A DNA stretch of 64,000 bases, taken from the NCBI RefSeq assembly GCF_000150275.1, contig NW_002060948.1, positions 5,188,241-5,252,240 on the forward strand, in the 5' to 3' direction. The stretch comes from Trichoplax adhaerens. Taxonomy: Eukaryota > Placozoa > Uniplacotomia > Trichoplacea > Trichoplacidae. The notes under the pieces are model-generated. The model was not told the DNA's origin and ran no database searches. It saw only the letters and a program-made list of their open reading frames with translations. The position numbers and the translations under genes are program-made. Shown here in pieces: positions 60,923 through 64,000 of the stretch (position 1 is the first letter of the stretch; each line of letters starts with the position of its first letter).

Positions 60923-63879
60923 ATGTCTGACTATTCGGATTATGATGGTGAAGACGATAATATAGATATCGACAATGATATTATTGAACAAGACGGGGAA
61001 GACAACTTAGAGGTCGGTAAATAATGTAGGAAAGTAGCCTTGAGACCTCTTGAAGGTTATAAGCTGTCCATTTACAAATTGCGATAGACGTAGATAAAAT
61101 GGAATCTGCAAATATATTCAATTTATGCTTTGAAACTGTCTTCATAGCGGCGTGCATATCAGGCTCTAAATCAGAGTTTAGATCTCAGATAATTATTACT
61201 GAATATTGTAATTGAATAATCGTGGAATATAAATTGATAAAATGTAGCGCTGGCATAAGTGGTAGCAAAGTAAGTACCGTATATGATCATAATATATAAG
61301 CGAGAGAATATGTAATTTATGAAGTTTCTTAAAGATCATCTCATATTTGAATTTGTGACAGCTAAAGCTTGAATAATTAGCCTGTTGTAATCACCTGATA
61401 TAAATACTAATCATTTCACTTTTAGTATAATGTCACCAAAATGTACAATATTCAAAAACGATATGACTGGTATAAGCGATTACTATGATTTCATGAGTAG
61501 CTATCAAAAAGATGCATAAACTCTAAACAGCATGGCAATATCAATAAAATCTTTATAACGCTTTTTTAGTATGCAAGTAAATTGGACTATACAGGTTTCA
61601 TTCTTTTACTAAACTGCTATATGATAAATCTCTATCGATGCGTCACAACACAAATATTGGATAAAATTATCGCAATGCTATCATGTAATGAATAGATTGC
61701 AACAGCTATCTGGATTGCCATTGCTACCTAATTTTTTACTTGATATCTGTACAATATTCTTAAATTGCAGCTTTACGGCATAATATCAGTTATTATTGCT
61801 AAAATTTCGTCTACTACATTATCTTTCTGCTTTAGAATGTAACAGAAAACTCACTGAATGATGAAAATATCCGCGAAGGATTGTCACTGTTATGCAAAAC
61901 TGGCAATGGAATATCCCATGCATATGTTCGATTAGATGTGCATGACAAGTATGGATCTTATATTACCAATACTCTATATAGCACACAATTACATCAATAC
62001 ATGCGTTTAAGTTAAACATCGTGCAATCTTATTTCCATAGAAATTTAACGGATATAAATAAAATAAGCAACTTTATCCATCTACGCTACTTGGTAAGTGG
62101 TTTCATTTGATACGCAATACATACTAAAATCATCAGAAGATAGATCATTATAAAAATCTGAAATATAATTCTGACTGAAATAGAATCATAATTAATACAC
62201 AAATAAGTAAAAGTTTTTATCATATTCTAAAAGAATCCTAAGGAATTCGTTGCAGTAAACTGCTTGAATAGTACCGATAGTAATATCAAACAACTAGCTA
62301 TTGCATATCAGGAAGTTCACTATCTGATCTTCTGCTGCTACTTAATATTTCTGTATTTATCATTATTTTAGCCAAATTTAGTAAATAACCTAAGATTTTT
62401 GGCATAGCCAAGAGCAATTATTCTGACTGTATATCGAATGATAGTGCAAAAACAGTAAAGTTTTGTATTCACTAAATGTACACAATTATATATATTCATA
62501 TATGGTAATGTAGTAACGTCTGTCATTAAACACACATGAGATAGCTCAACATATACATTTCGATTACAAAGTTTATCGGGTTTATGAATATCCATTAAAG
62601 AAAAATTTTTAAATGGATTACTTCTATGACTATAGGATATTTCCGGAAATAACTTGAAGGATATTTCGCCACTAAATCATTTAACTCATCTGCTTACTTT
62701 GAAAGCAGATCGAAATCTACTAACATCTGCTCGTCTTGAAGAGGTTTATTTCATTGATTTGCTTTAATTCGTAACAACAGGTCCACCTTTTGATATATTT
62801 GAGGTTTGACATTTTAATTTTTTATGATAGCTCCCCTACTTACAAAGTGCGAGCTTTGCTCATAATGCTATTACGTCGACAGAAGGAATTAGTCATCCGC
62901 TTCTAGAATCGCTAATCTTATCATGTATGTATGAAATAGCATAATTTTGAGCAAAACGTATTAGCTAAGATTTAAAGAAGTCTTGCATTAACAATTGTTG
63001 GCGTTTTCTTTCTCTAGTCAATAATATTGTAGATGTTCGTGGACTTGATCAGCAAAAACTAGCTAAACTTCAGACATTAGAATTAAGAGCCAATAAATTA
63101 ACATCTGTAGAACATCTAACATTGCCAAAACTAAAGAATCTATATTTGGTAATTATGATTGCTTTAACAAGCACTAAATAGATCATATTCTCAAATCGTC
63201 AATAGCCTCGATTAATTTGAGTACTCGTGCATAATATCCTATTATTAGGCTGCCAATTTGATTGATAACTTGAATGGAATCGATAAACTGGTACAATTAC
63301 GAACTCTCCACATGCGCGATAATGCGATTAAATCTTTAGATGGATTTACGGATAACATGAAACATTTGCAATATATTAATTTACGGTAGGTTATTTATAC
63401 ATAATTGAGTTTTTTAACATAGGTACAGTAGAAGTGATTTTAATATTATAACAGCTAAATTATATTGTAAAATGTCTCATTTTAACTATATATTTCAGTG
63501 GAACCAATATAGACGATATTAAAGAAGTCTCCAAATTAAAATGTCTACCACTTTTACGTGCAGTTGTACTATCAGGTAACGTTCGGAAAATGTGGTACTT
63601 TTGAGAAATAGGGGCCAATTATCACGGTACTCAAGTAACTTATCTGATGTTTAATAACTAAAGATACTTTACTATAAATTTCTAGAAAGTCCTGTTGCAG
63701 ATGAGAATGATTATCGTATCGAGATTTTAATTGCGCTACGACGCTTGGAAAGGCTGGATAAAGAAGAATATAACGAAGATGAAAGACAAGAAGCAGAGGA
63801 AATTAACGAACAACGACGTCAAGAAGAGCAATTGCAAAAAGGGGCTGAAGAAGTGATACAATCAGATGAGGAATCTTAA
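60923..63879 (+). CDS. LRRC23: LRRC23, leucine-rich-repeat protein of ciliary radial spokes
   Basis: LRRC23 is a radial-spoke (RS3 head) component needed for sperm and cilia motility. Nine exons close in phase: 60923-61012, 61836-61948, 62041-62092, 62636-62743, 62831-62924, 63018-63148, 63249-63385, 63499-63575 and 63686-63879 (331 residues; human 343). The order is an acidic N terminus (MSDYSDYDGEDDNIDID), the conserved REGLSLLCKTGNGISHAYV block, then leucine-rich repeats (FIHLRYLDISGNNLKDISPL, HNAITSTEGISHPLLESL, LQTLELRANKLTSVEHL, LPKLKNLYLAANLIDNLNGI, LHMRDNAIKSLDGF). An LRR cap with ALRRLERLDKEEYNEDERQE and a Glu/Gln-rich tail follow. The start is the only ATG in the first exon's frame. 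Confidence 0.96.
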
Positions 63880-64000
63880 ATGACTGCTAAAAGTTTCAAT
63901 TCCTGAATATTATACCAAAAATGTAATCGTTATTGCTGGTAATCCTGCTAGCACCTGAACCGCCTAACCTTAACTCAATTTTCTATAAATAATTGTAGAC
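63880..64000. other. 3' flank of LRRC23
   Basis: AT-rich sequence after the stop. No polyadenylation signal of the AATAAA type is evident in the first 100 bases, but the window ends here. Confidence 0.4.

Overview
The window is nuclear DNA from an animal. It is AT-rich. Its genes are cut by many short GT-AG introns, it carries one canonical eukaryotic tRNA, and the proteins are metazoan families: a SAND-domain regulator, an adhesion GPCR with a GPS motif, TBC1D24, a deiodinase, and the ciliary proteins CEP104 and LRRC23. Gene density, intron style and base composition suit an early-branching animal. A placozoan is my best guess, but that is inference and not proof. There is one 50-N assembly gap (29312-29361).

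Layout. At 1-5900 lies the 5' exon of a SAND-domain gene (minus strand, running off the left edge), then a gene-poor stretch with islands of a TACTG/CAGTA pentamer repeat. At 5904-13410 is CEP104, in about 31 small exons, with part of its N-terminal domain missing. A tRNA-Lys(CTT) sits at 15215-15287. At 17012-21564 is a Brambleberry/KAR5/GEX1-type nuclear-fusion protein. At about 24327-30902 (minus) is an adhesion GPCR. At 33909-34082 is a candidate 57-residue membrane microprotein. Two tandem arrays follow (169 bp and 80 bp units). TBC1D24 is at 37878-40994.

At 43384-44130 (minus) is an intronless iodothyronine deiodinase with an in-frame TGA at the selenocysteine position; a good SECIS candidate lies about 640 bp past its stop. 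SPAG7 is at 45932-49024. A UPF0488/C8orf33 homologue is at 49555-52093 (minus). A Nudix hydrolase of the thiamine-pyrophosphokinase-related type is at 53707-55527. A repeat-rich stretch and a MITE-like element lead into LRRC23 at 60923-63879, which has an RFX X-box-like site in its upstream region.

The genes do not form one pathway. CEP104 and LRRC23 both serve motile cilia. The KAR5-family protein implies gamete nuclear fusion. The deiodinase implies halogenated-tyrosine chemistry and a working selenocysteine pathway. Splice sites and reading phases were traced by hand. The phases close exactly for TBC1D24, SPAG7, UPF0488, the Nudix gene, LRRC23 and the KAR5-family gene. They do not close for the first CEP104 exons or for part of the GPCR.
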